Assembly: GCA_964645935.1 (NCBI GenBank)
Contig: CAZYAK010000002.1
Coordinates: 1-64,000, forward strand
Direction: 5' to 3'
Source of the DNA: CAZYAK01 sp964645935
Lineage (GTDB): Bacteria; Patescibacteriota; Gracilibacteria; Peribacterales; Peribacteraceae
Length of the DNA stretch: 64,000 bases
The position numbers were made by a program, and so were the translations under genes. How positions within the stretch are numbered: the first letter of the stretch is position 1; every line of letters begins with the position of its first letter. Below, piece after piece: positions 33,974 to 43,247 of this stretch. The notes under the pieces are model-generated. The model had not been told where the DNA came from, did no database searches, and saw only the letters and a program-made list of their open reading frames with translations.

Positions 33974-35761
33974 TCAGCCACGGCAGAGGAGGAGCAGGAA
34001 GAGCGCCTCCGTGCAGAGCAGCGCGCTGACCCCCGCGATCGCCCAGAGACGAAGCGGACCGGTGAGGCGCCCGAGGCCCCGCACGAGGAAGTACGCGGCC
34101 GGCACGATGACGAGTGGAACAAAGCGGAAATCCTGGTTGGCGCTAAAGGGCGAGCGTACGCGGTACGCAAATGCGGCGCCAAGCAGCAGTGTCAGCGTGA
34201 GCACCAGCGGCACGGCCTTACGCCACGACGCGCGCAGCTCGGTCCAGAGGCCCACTGCCATCACCGGGAGTGTGAGGAGGCGTAGCAGTTGCAGCAGCAA
34301 CGTGACCGGCCGCAGCGCCGCGCCGAAATTCCACTCGCCCACCACGAAGGATTTGTAGAAGTACTCCCAAAACCACTGGCGTCCTTGAGCATCGTTCCAG
34401 TTGTCGTTGTAGGGATGCGCGAGGATGCGGAACGGGTTGAAGGCGAGCAGGTGGTCCCACGTGTTCTTCACTCCCATGGCGCCGTTGAGACGGTTGCCCA
34501 CGATGAACGTCTCTTTCTCCACCACGAAGCGGATCCAAAAGAACCAGCCGCTGAAGGCCGTGATGAGCGCGCCGCCGAGCAGGCCCAGCAGGAAGCGGTT
34601 CTTCCATCGGAAACCCGGGCGCAGTACCAAGCACAGGCCCGCGATGGGGAGGTAGGGTAGGGCGTTGCTCTTGGTGAGGAGTCCGGCCCCGAGGAACGCG
34701 CAGGACAGAAGCCAGTCGTTATCCTTGCCTTCCTTCCACCAGCGCAGCAGGAAGCCGAGCCACGCCAGGCTCACCGGCACAAACAGCGTGTCGTTGGTGA
34801 TGCGTGACGAGAAGAATACGAGCCCCGGCGCCGCTGCGAGCAGTGCCGTGAAGAGCGCTACGGTCCAGGGCTGTGTTCTTCGGTCGAAGAGCAGCGAGGC
34901 AATCCATGCGCAGAGGAGTAGCGACCCCACCGCGATGGCCAGGGAGAACAGCCGGATGTCCCCGAGGATCAGCCCCTCTCCGCGTCCAACGGTCTGCGCG
35001 AGGCGCATCCAGCCGCCCGTGAAGATGTAGTACAGCGGCGGCTGGTAGTACTCCCATCCGCCCTGCGCAGGCGGCATGGAGAGATGAGTGGCCACGTAGC
35101 GGATGTATTCGATGTGCCCGTCCCAGTCGTAGGCGCGCGTGTTATAGGCGGTGGAGGCCATGTAGGCGGCGCGCAGTGCCACACCCCCCGTGAGGGCGGC
35201 ACTCAATGCCAGCCAGCCACTGTTCTTGCCCGAGCCAACACAGCGCACCATCGCAGTTGTGAGCCCCCCCGCGAGCACGAGGCCGGCAACGAGGAGCAGG
35301 GCGACGAGCGGGTCGCTGGCGCTGGGGCGGATCGAAAACATCAGCACGCCCCCGTCGTCGCGGATGCGCGCCTGTACAGAGTTGGAACCGGTATGGAGCG
35401 CCTTAGAGAGGTCGATGGCCTTGCCGGGCCCGTTGCAGAGGGGGATGGCCGGGTCCGCGATGACCTTGCCATTGATGGTGAGCTCCGTGAGGCAGTCGTC
35501 CACCATCACCACGTACCGAGCAGCGCGCAACGGGCCCACACGCATCACGGCGGTGATCTGCAGGTCCGTTGGGTCGGTTTTGCGCTCCAGTGGGAGGGTC
35601 ACCTCCGAGGCGTTCTTCCCAGCCAGTAGCACCGCCTTGGGGAAGGAGGGGATCATGGCCCACCACAGCAGTACCCACAGCGCTGCCCCACCGACAAAGA
35701 GCCAAAAACTGCGTGTCAGGCGTTTGCCGGTAGTAGATGCCTTCTTTTCCAACTCCCGCAT
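33974..35761 (-). CDS. GT39-type membrane glycosyltransferase
   Basis: A 595-residue membrane protein. One N-terminal segment (about 18-38) is followed by an outside beta-rich domain of about 100 residues (LPLERKTDPTDLQITAVMRV, DDCLTELTINGKVIAD), then a 10-12 segment GT-C core. The core has YDWDGHIEYIRYV, a PPLYYIFTGGW stretch like the H-P-P-L loop of PMT proteins, and LFFSSRITNDTLF. The extra N-terminal module looks like a carbohydrate-binding beta-sandwich and is unusual among the island's enzymes. It is probably in one transcript with the downstream GT-C gene and divergent from the gene at 35876. No clear -10 box precedes the ATG. Confidence 0.75.
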   Translation of the reverse strand: MRELEKKASTTGKRLTRSFWLFVGGAALWVLLWWAMIPSFPKAVLLAGKNASEVTLPLERKTDPTDLQITAVMRVGPLRAARYVVMVDDCLTELTINGKVIADPAIPLCNGPGKAIDLSKALHTGSNSVQARIRDDGGVLMFSIRPSASDPLVALLLVAGLVLAGGLTTAMVRCVGSGKNSGWLALSAALTGGVALRAAYMASTAYNTRAYDWDGHIEYIRYVATHLSMPPAQGGWEYYQPPLYYIFTGGWMRLAQTVGRGEGLILGDIRLFSLAIAVGSLLLCAWIASLLFDRRTQPWTVALFTALLAAAPGLVFFSSRITNDTLFVPVSLAWLGFLLRWWKEGKDNDWLLSCAFLGAGLLTKSNALPYLPIAGLCLVLRPGFRWKNRFLLGLLGGALITAFSGWFFWIRFVVEKETFIVGNRLNGAMGVKNTWDHLLAFNPFRILAHPYNDNWNDAQGRQWFWEYFYKSFVVGEWNFGAALRPVTLLLQLLRLLTLPVMAVGLWTELRASWRKAVPLVLTLTLLLGAAFAYRVRSPFSANQDFRFVPLVIVPAAYFLVRGLGRLTGPLRLWAIAGVSALLCTEALFLLLLCRG

Positions 35762-35875
35762 GATACGGATGTTCCGCGATGTCCCACAACCGCAGGCAAG
35801 CAGGCTTGCTTGTTGGACTAGCTGTTTCCTGCTACCATATCCCGATTTCCTGACATTCACACCCACATCGCTCCC

Positions 35876-37222
35876 ATGGTCCGACATCCGGTCCGCTGGC
35901 TCCTGGTCATCCTGCTCCTCGGCGCGTTCGTACGCGTAGTCCTCGCCCCGCATCCGGGGTTTATGGAGTTTGGTGGCGACATGCAGTTCAACCGTCTGTG
36001 GATGAAGAGCGCCGTGGCCTTCGGTGCTGTGGAATCGTTCGCCAAACAGCTGGATGGCAATATGCTCCCCAATCACGGTCCGGTGGAGATTGCCGCCTAC
36101 GCCGCGGTGGGCCACGCGTACCGCTTGCTCGTCTCACCGACGATGGAGGATGTATGGGTGCCGATCCGCATCGCCCTCAAAACCCCCGCGATGCTCGCCG
36201 ACCTTGCGCTCTGCGTCGCACTGTACGGCGTGGTGGCGCGGCTCCGCGGAAAGCGCGCGGCGCTCCTGGCCTCCTTGGTCTACGCGTTGCACCCCGCCGT
36301 GCTCCACAACAGTGCGCTCTGGGGCCAGACCGACGCCATCTACACGCTCTTCGTCGTGGTGGCCTTCTCCGCGCTCGGGCGGAAGAAACACCTCCTCGCC
36401 GGCGCAGCCATGGCGCTCGCATGCCTCACCAAGCCGCAGGCTGCCATCTTCCTGCCGCTGTTCGCGTTCGCGATCCCGTGGAAGCCGCGCCAGGCGCTGG
36501 ACGTCTTTAACGCCGGCGTGGGTGTGACGCTGCTCGCACTGCTGCCGTTCCTCCTGCACGGCCTCCTGGATGTGATGGTGCAAAACGTCTACCTCAGCAC
36601 CTTCGGCCAGGGCGGACGGCTCTCGTGGAACGCGTTTAACTTCTGGTGGGCGGTGCTCGGCGGCGACGCTGGGCGCGACGCCGCAGGTCTCTTCTTGGGT
36701 ATCGTCTCATTCAAACAGGCTGGATACGCACTCTTTGGCCTGACGTACGCCGCGACGCTCTGGACCCTGCGCAAAGCGCTTCGTGGGCACGGGCGCGCAC
36801 GCCTCAGCGCCCTCTTCGCGGCCGCGGGGCTCATCGCCGCTGCGTTTTTTCTGTTCTTCCCGGGAGTGCACGAGCGCTACATGTACCCGGCCATGGCCTT
36901 CATGCTCCCCATGGCGTTCAGCGGTGCGCGCGGACGCACGGTGTATATGGGCGTCTCTGCGTGTTTCTTCTTCAATGTCCTGAGTCTGCTCCATGTGGGC
37001 GACGCGGACCTCTGGATGCTGCGCCAGCTCCCCAACCTGCCGGCCGCGGTGGCTACGTGCCAGATGATCCTCCTCGTGCCGCACGTGCGGTGGGTGCTGT
37101 CGCACCGCGGGGCCTCCTCCGAGCGTGAGCCGCTCCTTCTGCGCGTACGTGGGAAGACGCTTGCCACCGTTGCCCAGCTCGCGCCCGCGTGGGCGATGGA
37201 GCCAGAGGGCGATCCTGCGTGA
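35876..37222 (+). CDS. GT-C membrane mannosyltransferase-like protein
   Basis: A 448-residue polytopic protein with about ten membrane segments. The first outside loop has FGGDMQFNRLWMKSA instead of the D-E pair. Later motifs include LYALHP-like VYALHPAVLHNSALWGQTDAIY and FFPGVHERYMYPAMAF; the VHERYMYP phrase is typical of polyprenyl-sugar-dependent mannosyl- and glucosyltransferases of the GT87/ALG6-8 kind. It is the only GT-C gene of the island on the plus strand apart from the GT2 gene's neighbourhood. The leader is C-rich without a Shine-Dalgarno sequence, and a TACCAT box lies about 37 nt upstream. Confidence 0.7.
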   Translation: MVRHPVRWLLVILLLGAFVRVVLAPHPGFMEFGGDMQFNRLWMKSAVAFGAVESFAKQLDGNMLPNHGPVEIAAYAAVGHAYRLLVSPTMEDVWVPIRIALKTPAMLADLALCVALYGVVARLRGKRAALLASLVYALHPAVLHNSALWGQTDAIYTLFVVVAFSALGRKKHLLAGAAMALACLTKPQAAIFLPLFAFAIPWKPRQALDVFNAGVGVTLLALLPFLLHGLLDVMVQNVYLSTFGQGGRLSWNAFNFWWAVLGGDAGRDAAGLFLGIVSFKQAGYALFGLTYAATLWTLRKALRGHGRARLSALFAAAGLIAAAFFLFFPGVHERYMYPAMAFMLPMAFSGARGRTVYMGVSACFFFNVLSLLHVGDADLWMLRQLPNLPAAVATCQMILLVPHVRWVLSHRGASSEREPLLLRVRGKTLATVAQLAPAWAMEPEGDPA

Positions 37223-37226
37223 GGCT

Positions 37227-38831
37227 TTAGGGGCCGGGCATTGCCACGTCGAACTCCTCGTACCGCCGCACGCGCCGGACAGGTACGCCGGGGTCTTCGT
37301 TCGTGTGGATCACGTAGGCCGCGATGGTGTCGCGCCACTTGCAGTACTGCATCCCAAACACAAACCTCCCGTACGACACCACTTGCTGGAACTCCGCGCC
37401 GGGATTGCCGTAGCGCACGGTACGCGCAAATTCCCGCGGGTCGGACCGCTCTGCGAGTAGTGCGTACACGTAGGGCATGTTCACGCGGTCGCTGACGCAG
37501 ATGGTGCCCGGCACACGCATCGCCGCCTCTAGAGCCGGGAGCAGCCCCGCATGGAACTCGTGCGCGATGGCCGCGCGGTACCAGGGCCCGAAGTACGTCG
37601 CGCAGAACCCGGCGAAGAAGACCAGATACGCGCCCGTGAGCCCCAGGAAGAGACTGCGCACGTGACGCCGGAGCACGTCCATGCCGAGTGCCGCGAGCAG
37701 CACCAGCGTGGGGATCCACACGTTGAGGCGGTTGATGTTGGGTGTGACTGCGGCAGCCAGCAGCAGGCCGGCACCGAACCACAGCAGCAGGAGCATTGCG
37801 GGATCGTAGCGGCGCAGCGCCTGAGGAACGCGCGCGAAGACAGCCGCAAGCCCCAGCAGTGCCACGAGCATCCCCCAGCTGTACACCATGCCCTGGCCCG
37901 GGATTGCATTCCACATCAGCCCATCCTCCTGCCTGCCGAGCATCTCTCGGAACCGCCGCAGGTTGTCCTGGCTCCGCTTCATGAACTGCGGTGTAAAGAT
38001 CGCGCTCTGCGTCTGGTAGCGCGGCACCCCCGTGAGCAGGGGGATGCTCATCACGGGCGTGCGGATGGATGGCAACTGGTGCGCGTTCATGAAGAGGAAC
38101 AGCACCACCGGCAGGGCCACAGCCGCGAACGCCGCCCCGCACGCCAGCGCGTGGTCCGTGCTGAGGCCCCCGCGCCACCGCAGGTAGAGGAGCGCCGGCA
38201 GCAAGAACGCGGGCACCACCAGGTACGCGGTGCCGTAGCAGTACAGACACAGGCCAAACGTCACGCCTGCCGCGATGAGCCACCGCGGACGTGTCCGTCC
38301 GTGCTCCAACAGCAGCACTCCCAGCAGGAACATGGCGGGCAGCAGGTTGCTGTCCAATCCCCAGCGCGAGACCATCACGTGCCATGGCGTGATCGCCAGC
38401 AGGAACGCTGCAGCAAGCCCCGCTTCTCGGCCGCCCATGCGCCGCGCCAGCGAGAAGACGCCCGCCACCGAGAGCATGCCCGCCACCAGGTTGACCATGC
38501 GCCCGGCGATGACGCCCGGTCCGAAGAGCAGGATGAACGGCCAGCTGAGGTACGCGGGCAGCGCGTACATGCCCGATCCCCACGAGACGAAGTGCAGCGG
38601 ATACGCGAAGCCGTGGCGGTCCACGCCGTAGCGCAGGATGGCCCACGCATCGTACGCGGTGGAGGCTTCGTCCTGGTTGAACCCGCCCGGGTGCGACCCG
38701 AACCAGATCCCGCGGACAGCCAGGGCCAGAGCCAGGATGGCGACGAGCAGCCATTCCCTCAGCAGCCACGCGAAGGCGCGCTTCTTCCATCCGCGCAGCG
38801 CGGCAGCCGACGGCAGGAGGTGTCGGCGCAC
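37227..38831 (-). CDS. GT39-like membrane glycosyltransferase, tandem copy A
   Basis: A 534-residue GT-C protein starting at GTG two bases after the stop of the upstream paralogue. Landmarks are GGFNQDEASTAYDAWAI (acidic D-E), ITPWHVMVSRWGLDSN, VTPNINRLNVW and a C-terminal outside domain of about 130 residues ending RRYEEFDVAMPGP. Its sister at 38834-40429 shares the same layout and key phrases, so the pair arose by tandem duplication. The C-terminal domain contains MPYVYALLAERSDPREF, conserved in the sister. It is probably translated from one mRNA with the sister. Sugar and acceptor are unknown. Confidence 0.78.
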   Translation of the reverse strand: MRRHLLPSAAALRGWKKRAFAWLLREWLLVAILALALAVRGIWFGSHPGGFNQDEASTAYDAWAILRYGVDRHGFAYPLHFVSWGSGMYALPAYLSWPFILLFGPGVIAGRMVNLVAGMLSVAGVFSLARRMGGREAGLAAAFLLAITPWHVMVSRWGLDSNLLPAMFLLGVLLLEHGRTRPRWLIAAGVTFGLCLYCYGTAYLVVPAFLLPALLYLRWRGGLSTDHALACGAAFAAVALPVVLFLFMNAHQLPSIRTPVMSIPLLTGVPRYQTQSAIFTPQFMKRSQDNLRRFREMLGRQEDGLMWNAIPGQGMVYSWGMLVALLGLAAVFARVPQALRRYDPAMLLLLWFGAGLLLAAAVTPNINRLNVWIPTLVLLAALGMDVLRRHVRSLFLGLTGAYLVFFAGFCATYFGPWYRAAIAHEFHAGLLPALEAAMRVPGTICVSDRVNMPYVYALLAERSDPREFARTVRYGNPGAEFQQVVSYGRFVFGMQYCKWRDTIAAYVIHTNEDPGVPVRRVRRYEEFDVAMPGP

Positions 38832-38833
38832 CG

Positions 38834-40429
38834 TCAGGGCCGGTAGGAGAGAATCGTGTAGGAGTTGAAGCTCTTGGCGCGCGGCGCGTCCGCGAACTCG
38901 CCGGCCCGGCCGTTCTCCACCACGTACGTGAGGATGTCGGTGCGCTCGCGGCAGCGCTCAATCCCAAAGACGAACCGCCCAAACGACTCCACCCGGCGGA
39001 ACTCCGCCTTCTCATCTTCGTAGCGTACGGTGGAGAGGAACTCGTGCGGGTCCGTGCGGTCGGCATAGAGCGCGTAGATGTAGGGCATGTTCGCCTCTGT
39101 GGTCACGCAGATTGGGCCGTCATCGACGCGCGCGGCGATCGTGACGGCTTGTAGCAGCGTGGCCTGGAAGGAGGGCGCCACGTCCTCGGCGTAGCCCGTG
39201 AAGTACTGCATTGAGAACATCGCGCCCGACACGGCGTAGAGCGTAAGCAGTCCCCCGAGCGCCGCGCGCCGCGAGGCGAGCGCGTCCAGCGCTACGGCCG
39301 CGGCGAGGATGAGCGGAATGAACAGCACGTTGAGACGGTTGATGTTGGGCGTCACCACGAGCCCCAGCAGCAGCGCGGAGACCATCCATGCCAGCACCAC
39401 CCGCCGCACGCGCCGCGCACCCGTGTTGCCGATGAGCAGCAGGAGACCCGCGAAGCTCAGTGCCAGGGTCCACGGATAGAGCGTCCCGAAGCCCGGTACG
39501 GAATTCCACGGCAGCCCGTCGCTCTGGGCGGTGAGGATGTTCCATGTATCCACGGTGTTGTTCCATAGCGCCTGCGCGCCCTGCTTGCCAAAGAACACCG
39601 ACGACGTCGCGTACCGTCCTACGCCCGGAAGCTTGGGGATGCTGCCCAGCGGAAGTCTGATGGAGACTTGGCTCCACTGGTTCACTGCCAGGAAGAGCGC
39701 CATGGGCACGGCCACGAGCATCGCCGTGAGCGCGCCATCCAGGATCTCCGCGCGGCCGATGCGCTTGGTGCGCCACAGCGACATCGATGCGAGCGCGAGA
39801 AATACCGGCGCGAAGAAGAGCGCGGGGCCGTACACGTACACCGATAGTGCCGCCATCGCGCAGCCCGCCAGGAAGGGCCATCGGCGCTTGCTGTCCGCCG
39901 ATGCCAATCCCCACGCGGAGAAGAGGATCCACGCGGGCAGCAGGTTGCACTCGTGCCCCCAGCGCGATGCCATCACGTGCCACGGGTTAATGGCCAGCAA
40001 GAATACCGCGATGAGCGCGAGGCGCCGGCCGCCGAGGCGCTTGGCCAGCGCGTAGAAGGGGATGAACGCCAGCAGGTTGAGCAACAGCGTGGCCAGGCGC
40101 GCGGCCGTGACGGTGGGGCCGAGGAGCGCAATGAACGGCATGCTGAGGTACGCCGGAAGCGCGCTCATGCTCCCGCCGCCCCACGCCACCAGCGCCACCG
40201 GGAAGCCGAACCCGTTGCGGTCGATGCCCGAGCGCAGCAGCGCGTAGGCGTCGTACGCCGTGGACAGCTCGTCTTGGTTGATGCCCGCCGGATGCGCGCC
40301 GAACCACGCCGTGCGCAGCAGCACGGCAACGGCGAGGATCACCAGGAGCAGCCACTCCCGCCGCGCCCAGGTTTGGGTCTGCGCCCACGAGGGAACAAGC
40401 CCATGCTTCCACGATCCGTGCGCATGCAT
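38834..40429 (-). CDS. GT39-like membrane glycosyltransferase, tandem copy B
   Basis: A 531-residue GT-C protein. Landmarks are GINQDELSTAYDAYAL, INPWHVMASRWGHECN, VTPNINRLNVLFIP and MPYIYALYADRTDPHEF. It pairs with copy A, which follows directly. A conserved PWNSVPGFGTLYPWTL segment matches MWNAIPGQGMVYSWGM in copy A. The ATG chosen lies 7 nt after a TACGAT box. Another ATG three codons earlier overlaps that box and was not used. Together the two may act on different steps of one glycan, or form a heterodimer as some PMT enzymes do; this is inference. Confidence 0.78.
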   Translation of the reverse strand: MHAHGSWKHGLVPSWAQTQTWARREWLLLVILAVAVLLRTAWFGAHPAGINQDELSTAYDAYALLRSGIDRNGFGFPVALVAWGGGSMSALPAYLSMPFIALLGPTVTAARLATLLLNLLAFIPFYALAKRLGGRRLALIAVFLLAINPWHVMASRWGHECNLLPAWILFSAWGLASADSKRRWPFLAGCAMAALSVYVYGPALFFAPVFLALASMSLWRTKRIGRAEILDGALTAMLVAVPMALFLAVNQWSQVSIRLPLGSIPKLPGVGRYATSSVFFGKQGAQALWNNTVDTWNILTAQSDGLPWNSVPGFGTLYPWTLALSFAGLLLLIGNTGARRVRRVVLAWMVSALLLGLVVTPNINRLNVLFIPLILAAAVALDALASRRAALGGLLTLYAVSGAMFSMQYFTGYAEDVAPSFQATLLQAVTIAARVDDGPICVTTEANMPYIYALYADRTDPHEFLSTVRYEDEKAEFRRVESFGRFVFGIERCRERTDILTYVVENGRAGEFADAPRAKSFNSYTILSYRP

Positions 40430-40475
40430 GGACGCCATCGTACCCCGGGCACGGGGGCACGGCCACCGGCCGCAG

Positions 40476-41510
40476 TTAGGAGAGCATCTTGAGCAGGCGG
40501 ATCACGCCCATCTTGGCGGCCTGCTTATGCGCGGACACGCCGGTGCGTGTCTCGATCTCCGACCGGTGCGCGTGGTAGTACTCGTACGCTTTCCACAGCA
40601 TGTCCTCGTTTTTGAGGGTCGGCGCCCAGCCCAGCTCCCGCTTGATGGCGGACGTGTCGAAGGAGAAGTCCTCCGCGATCATCTTGTACTGGTACGGACC
40701 CAGGGGGGAGAGGCCCAGCGCGTACGCGAGCTTCATGGCGGGGATGGCGAACCAGCGGGGGAAGTTGGCCACACGCGCGCCTGTGCCGGCCTTGCGGATG
40801 ACGTGCTCGTAGACCTCGCAAAACGTCTTCACATCGTCGGAGCCAATGTTGAATACCGCGCTCTTGCCGTACGTGAGCGCGCGGATGCACGCGTCCGCGA
40901 GATCTGCCGCATAGATGAACTGGTAGCGGTTCCGTCCGCCACCCACGGTCCAGACCTTTCGTCCTTCGTCGATGAATTCGAAGAGGATGGCGAGCAGCCC
41001 CAGCCGTCCGCTGTCGATGATGGTGGGGCAGCGGAAGACGACGGCCTTGAGCTTGGGGCGCGAAAGCAGGATCTTCTCGCCCTCCCACTTGGAGCGGCCG
41101 TAGATCTCCACGGGTAAAGGCGGGTCGTCCTCGCGCACGGGGCGCGTGAAGCCCTCGCCCCACAGGCAATTGCTGGATGTGAACACGACGTGCTCCACGC
41201 CGTATTCCTCGCAGCAGTCCGCGATCACGGCGGTGCCGTCTACGTTGGAGGTCCAGAGCATCTTCTGATCCTTCACCGCGTGCGCGAGCATCGCCGCCAA
41301 GTGCACGACGGCGTCGAACTTCCGGGCGGCAAAGAGCGCGCGCATCGCCTCGCGGTCGCGGATGTCGCCGCGGATGACGGTGCACGACGGGTGCGCGAAG
41401 TCGTCCGCCTCCAGGTCCACGCTCACCACCGAGAAGCCCTTCTCGCAGAGGATCCGCTTGAACAGGCTCCCGAAGAAGCCTGCGCCGCCGGTAACGAGCA
41501 CGCGCTGCAT
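40476..41510 (-). CDS. NAD-dependent nucleotide-sugar epimerase/dehydratase (SDR family)
   Basis: A 344-residue extended short-chain dehydrogenase with the cofactor motif VTGGAGFFGSLF (5-16), the GDIRD and HLAAMLAH segments, and the catalytic Y-x3-K in IYGRSKWEGEK (about 138-148). Extended SDR enzymes of this shape epimerise, dehydrate or reduce nucleotide sugars, which fits its place inside the glycosyltransferase island as a supplier of an activated sugar. The substrate cannot be told. The ATG lies 6 nt after a TATCAT box, and it appears to have its own leaderless transcript. Confidence 0.85.
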   Translation of the reverse strand: MQRVLVTGGAGFFGSLFKRILCEKGFSVVSVDLEADDFAHPSCTVIRGDIRDREAMRALFAARKFDAVVHLAAMLAHAVKDQKMLWTSNVDGTAVIADCCEEYGVEHVVFTSSNCLWGEGFTRPVREDDPPLPVEIYGRSKWEGEKILLSRPKLKAVVFRCPTIIDSGRLGLLAILFEFIDEGRKVWTVGGGRNRYQFIYAADLADACIRALTYGKSAVFNIGSDDVKTFCEVYEHVIRKAGTGARVANFPRWFAIPAMKLAYALGLSPLGPYQYKMIAEDFSFDTSAIKRELGWAPTLKNEDMLWKAYEYYHAHRSEIETRTGVSAHKQAAKMGVIRLLKMLS

Positions 41511-41550
41511 GAGCCCATGATACGCGCTCTGGCAGGCGGGCGCACGGTCC

Positions 41551-43239
41551 TCAGCTCCTGCCGGGGTACAGCAGCATGAGGCACGACGGTTCGCCGGGTG
41601 GCATGGTGCTTTGCCACAGGATGGTCGCCTTGCCGCCGCGGAGGTCCTCCTGGAATTCCGCGAAGCTGCTGTTCTCCCGATTGGCGATGTGCACGTGCGT
41701 GCGCGACCGATCGAAGTCAGCGAGCCGATACCGCTCCATGCCCGCTACGCGGCCGAAGAGACTTTCCTGCAGACGCTTGAGCTGCTGCTCCGCCACGGGA
41801 CGGATGCTCACGCTGAACGGCGTGTCCGGCGAGACGTACCGCGGCAACGCGCGCATCGCCTCATTGAGGCAGAGACCCCAGTAGTCGCCGGCGAAGCGCG
41901 TGTTGCTGGTGGAGCCGATGAGGGGGCTGCGATACACGTACGAGTACTCCCGCCAGCGGCCATACGAAGCCAGCGCGGTGACTACCAGCACCGCAGTGAG
42001 GAGGCGCTTCCAGGAATCCCGCAGGACATCGAGCCCCAGCGCGGCCGCGAGGATGAGCGGGGGGTACAGGAAAAGAACGTGCCGTTCGTCGTTGTAGAGC
42101 ACATGGGGGTGGGCGATGAGCACCGCGGCCCACGTACAGAGCGCCACCAGCCATACCCAGCGCCGAAGCGTCAGGTCGATCCTCCCCCATCGGGTGTCGA
42201 GCGCGAGGACGAACGGCGAACGGGCGTGCGGCAGGAGCCCGGCGACGGTCCCACCGACGCACGCCGCGAACGCGAACGGCGTGATCCCGATGGGGATCCA
42301 GAGCAACGGGTACCACCACGGAACGGGCGCATGGAGGTCCATCCCGAAGACGCGCGTGTACACGGGAAGGGGATAGTTGGAGAAGAGCGTGAACGGCTTC
42401 ATCCACTCCCCCGGGTCTAGCGTCCAGTAGGGCGGGTACAGCGCCAGGACGAGCGCGAGGCCCGAGGCGAGAGGGATGAGCGGCAGCAGGCAGCGTCGCG
42501 CCGGCGACAGCGTCCGCGCTGCCAGGAGCGCGTAGCCGATGAGGAACAGCAGCAGCCCGGCGAAGAGGTGCACGAGGGGCGGGCGCAGCAGGAAGGGCAG
42601 CACCGACACCGCGCCCGCCGCGGCGAGGGTTCGGACCCGGAGACGCCCGTGCTGCGCGTCGCTATGGATCTGGCCCAGCGCGGTCCAAAGGAAGATGATC
42701 CCGATCAGGCAGGCAGCTGCGGCAGGGAAATCCTTGGTGTTCACGAAGCCGTGCCCACCGAAGCGGATCAGGCTGAAAAGGCACGCGATGGCGAGCAAGG
42801 CGGTGACCCTGCCGACCTTCGCGCGGACGAGGAGGGCGTACGTCAGGAACAACGTGACCGGGTACAGCGCCGTATTGAGCGCCAGGCGCACCCAGAGCGG
42901 ATCGCGCAGGAAGCGGAACGGGAATTCCGAGGCGATGCCCAGGATCAGGTCCCAGAGCGTCCCGTAATAGGCCACTGTCGGATCGTGATACGGGGGGATG
43001 GCTTCAGCCAGGCCGTACCGTCCCAACAGCCAGAGGCTGTGGTGCATCTGGGCCGCCTCGTCCCACCCGCCGATGCCGCGGGACGTGAGAAGGAACGCCG
43101 CCACGACGGACACGCTCGTTACGACGGCGAACGCGAGCCCCCAGTGCGCATGAAGGTGATTCAGCGCGCGTTCCGGCCATCGGCGCCGCTTCGTCTGGTC
43201 GGCGGGGCGCGAGCTGACCGTGCGGGAACGGCGGATCAT
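41551..43239 (-). CDS. GT-C membrane glycosyltransferase (third DE/NTKD paralogue)
   Basis: A 562-residue polytopic protein. A basic N-terminus (RRSRTVSSRPADQTKRRR) precedes the first membrane segment. Acidic motif GIGGWDEAAQMHHS and GGHGFVNTKDFPAA relate it to the genes at 8186 and 32419, as does DYWGLCLNEA near the end. An outside C-terminal domain of about 110 residues closes it. The chosen ATG lies 7 nt after TATGAT, and the TGA stop of the upstream gene sits inside that TATGAT box. It is part of the glycosylation island; substrate unknown. Confidence 0.75.
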   Translation of the reverse strand: MIRRSRTVSSRPADQTKRRRWPERALNHLHAHWGLAFAVVTSVSVVAAFLLTSRGIGGWDEAAQMHHSLWLLGRYGLAEAIPPYHDPTVAYYGTLWDLILGIASEFPFRFLRDPLWVRLALNTALYPVTLFLTYALLVRAKVGRVTALLAIACLFSLIRFGGHGFVNTKDFPAAAACLIGIIFLWTALGQIHSDAQHGRLRVRTLAAAGAVSVLPFLLRPPLVHLFAGLLLFLIGYALLAARTLSPARRCLLPLIPLASGLALVLALYPPYWTLDPGEWMKPFTLFSNYPLPVYTRVFGMDLHAPVPWWYPLLWIPIGITPFAFAACVGGTVAGLLPHARSPFVLALDTRWGRIDLTLRRWVWLVALCTWAAVLIAHPHVLYNDERHVLFLYPPLILAAALGLDVLRDSWKRLLTAVLVVTALASYGRWREYSYVYRSPLIGSTSNTRFAGDYWGLCLNEAMRALPRYVSPDTPFSVSIRPVAEQQLKRLQESLFGRVAGMERYRLADFDRSRTHVHIANRENSSFAEFQEDLRGGKATILWQSTMPPGEPSCLMLLYPGRS

Positions 43240-43247
43240 GGGTGAGA

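Noticed and set aside
36877..39066. Very long open frame opposite the tandem GT39 genes
   Set aside because: It is an antisense by-product of GC-rich codon usage: Arg/Gly/Ala-rich text without family motifs, against clear membrane glycosyltransferases on the other reading.
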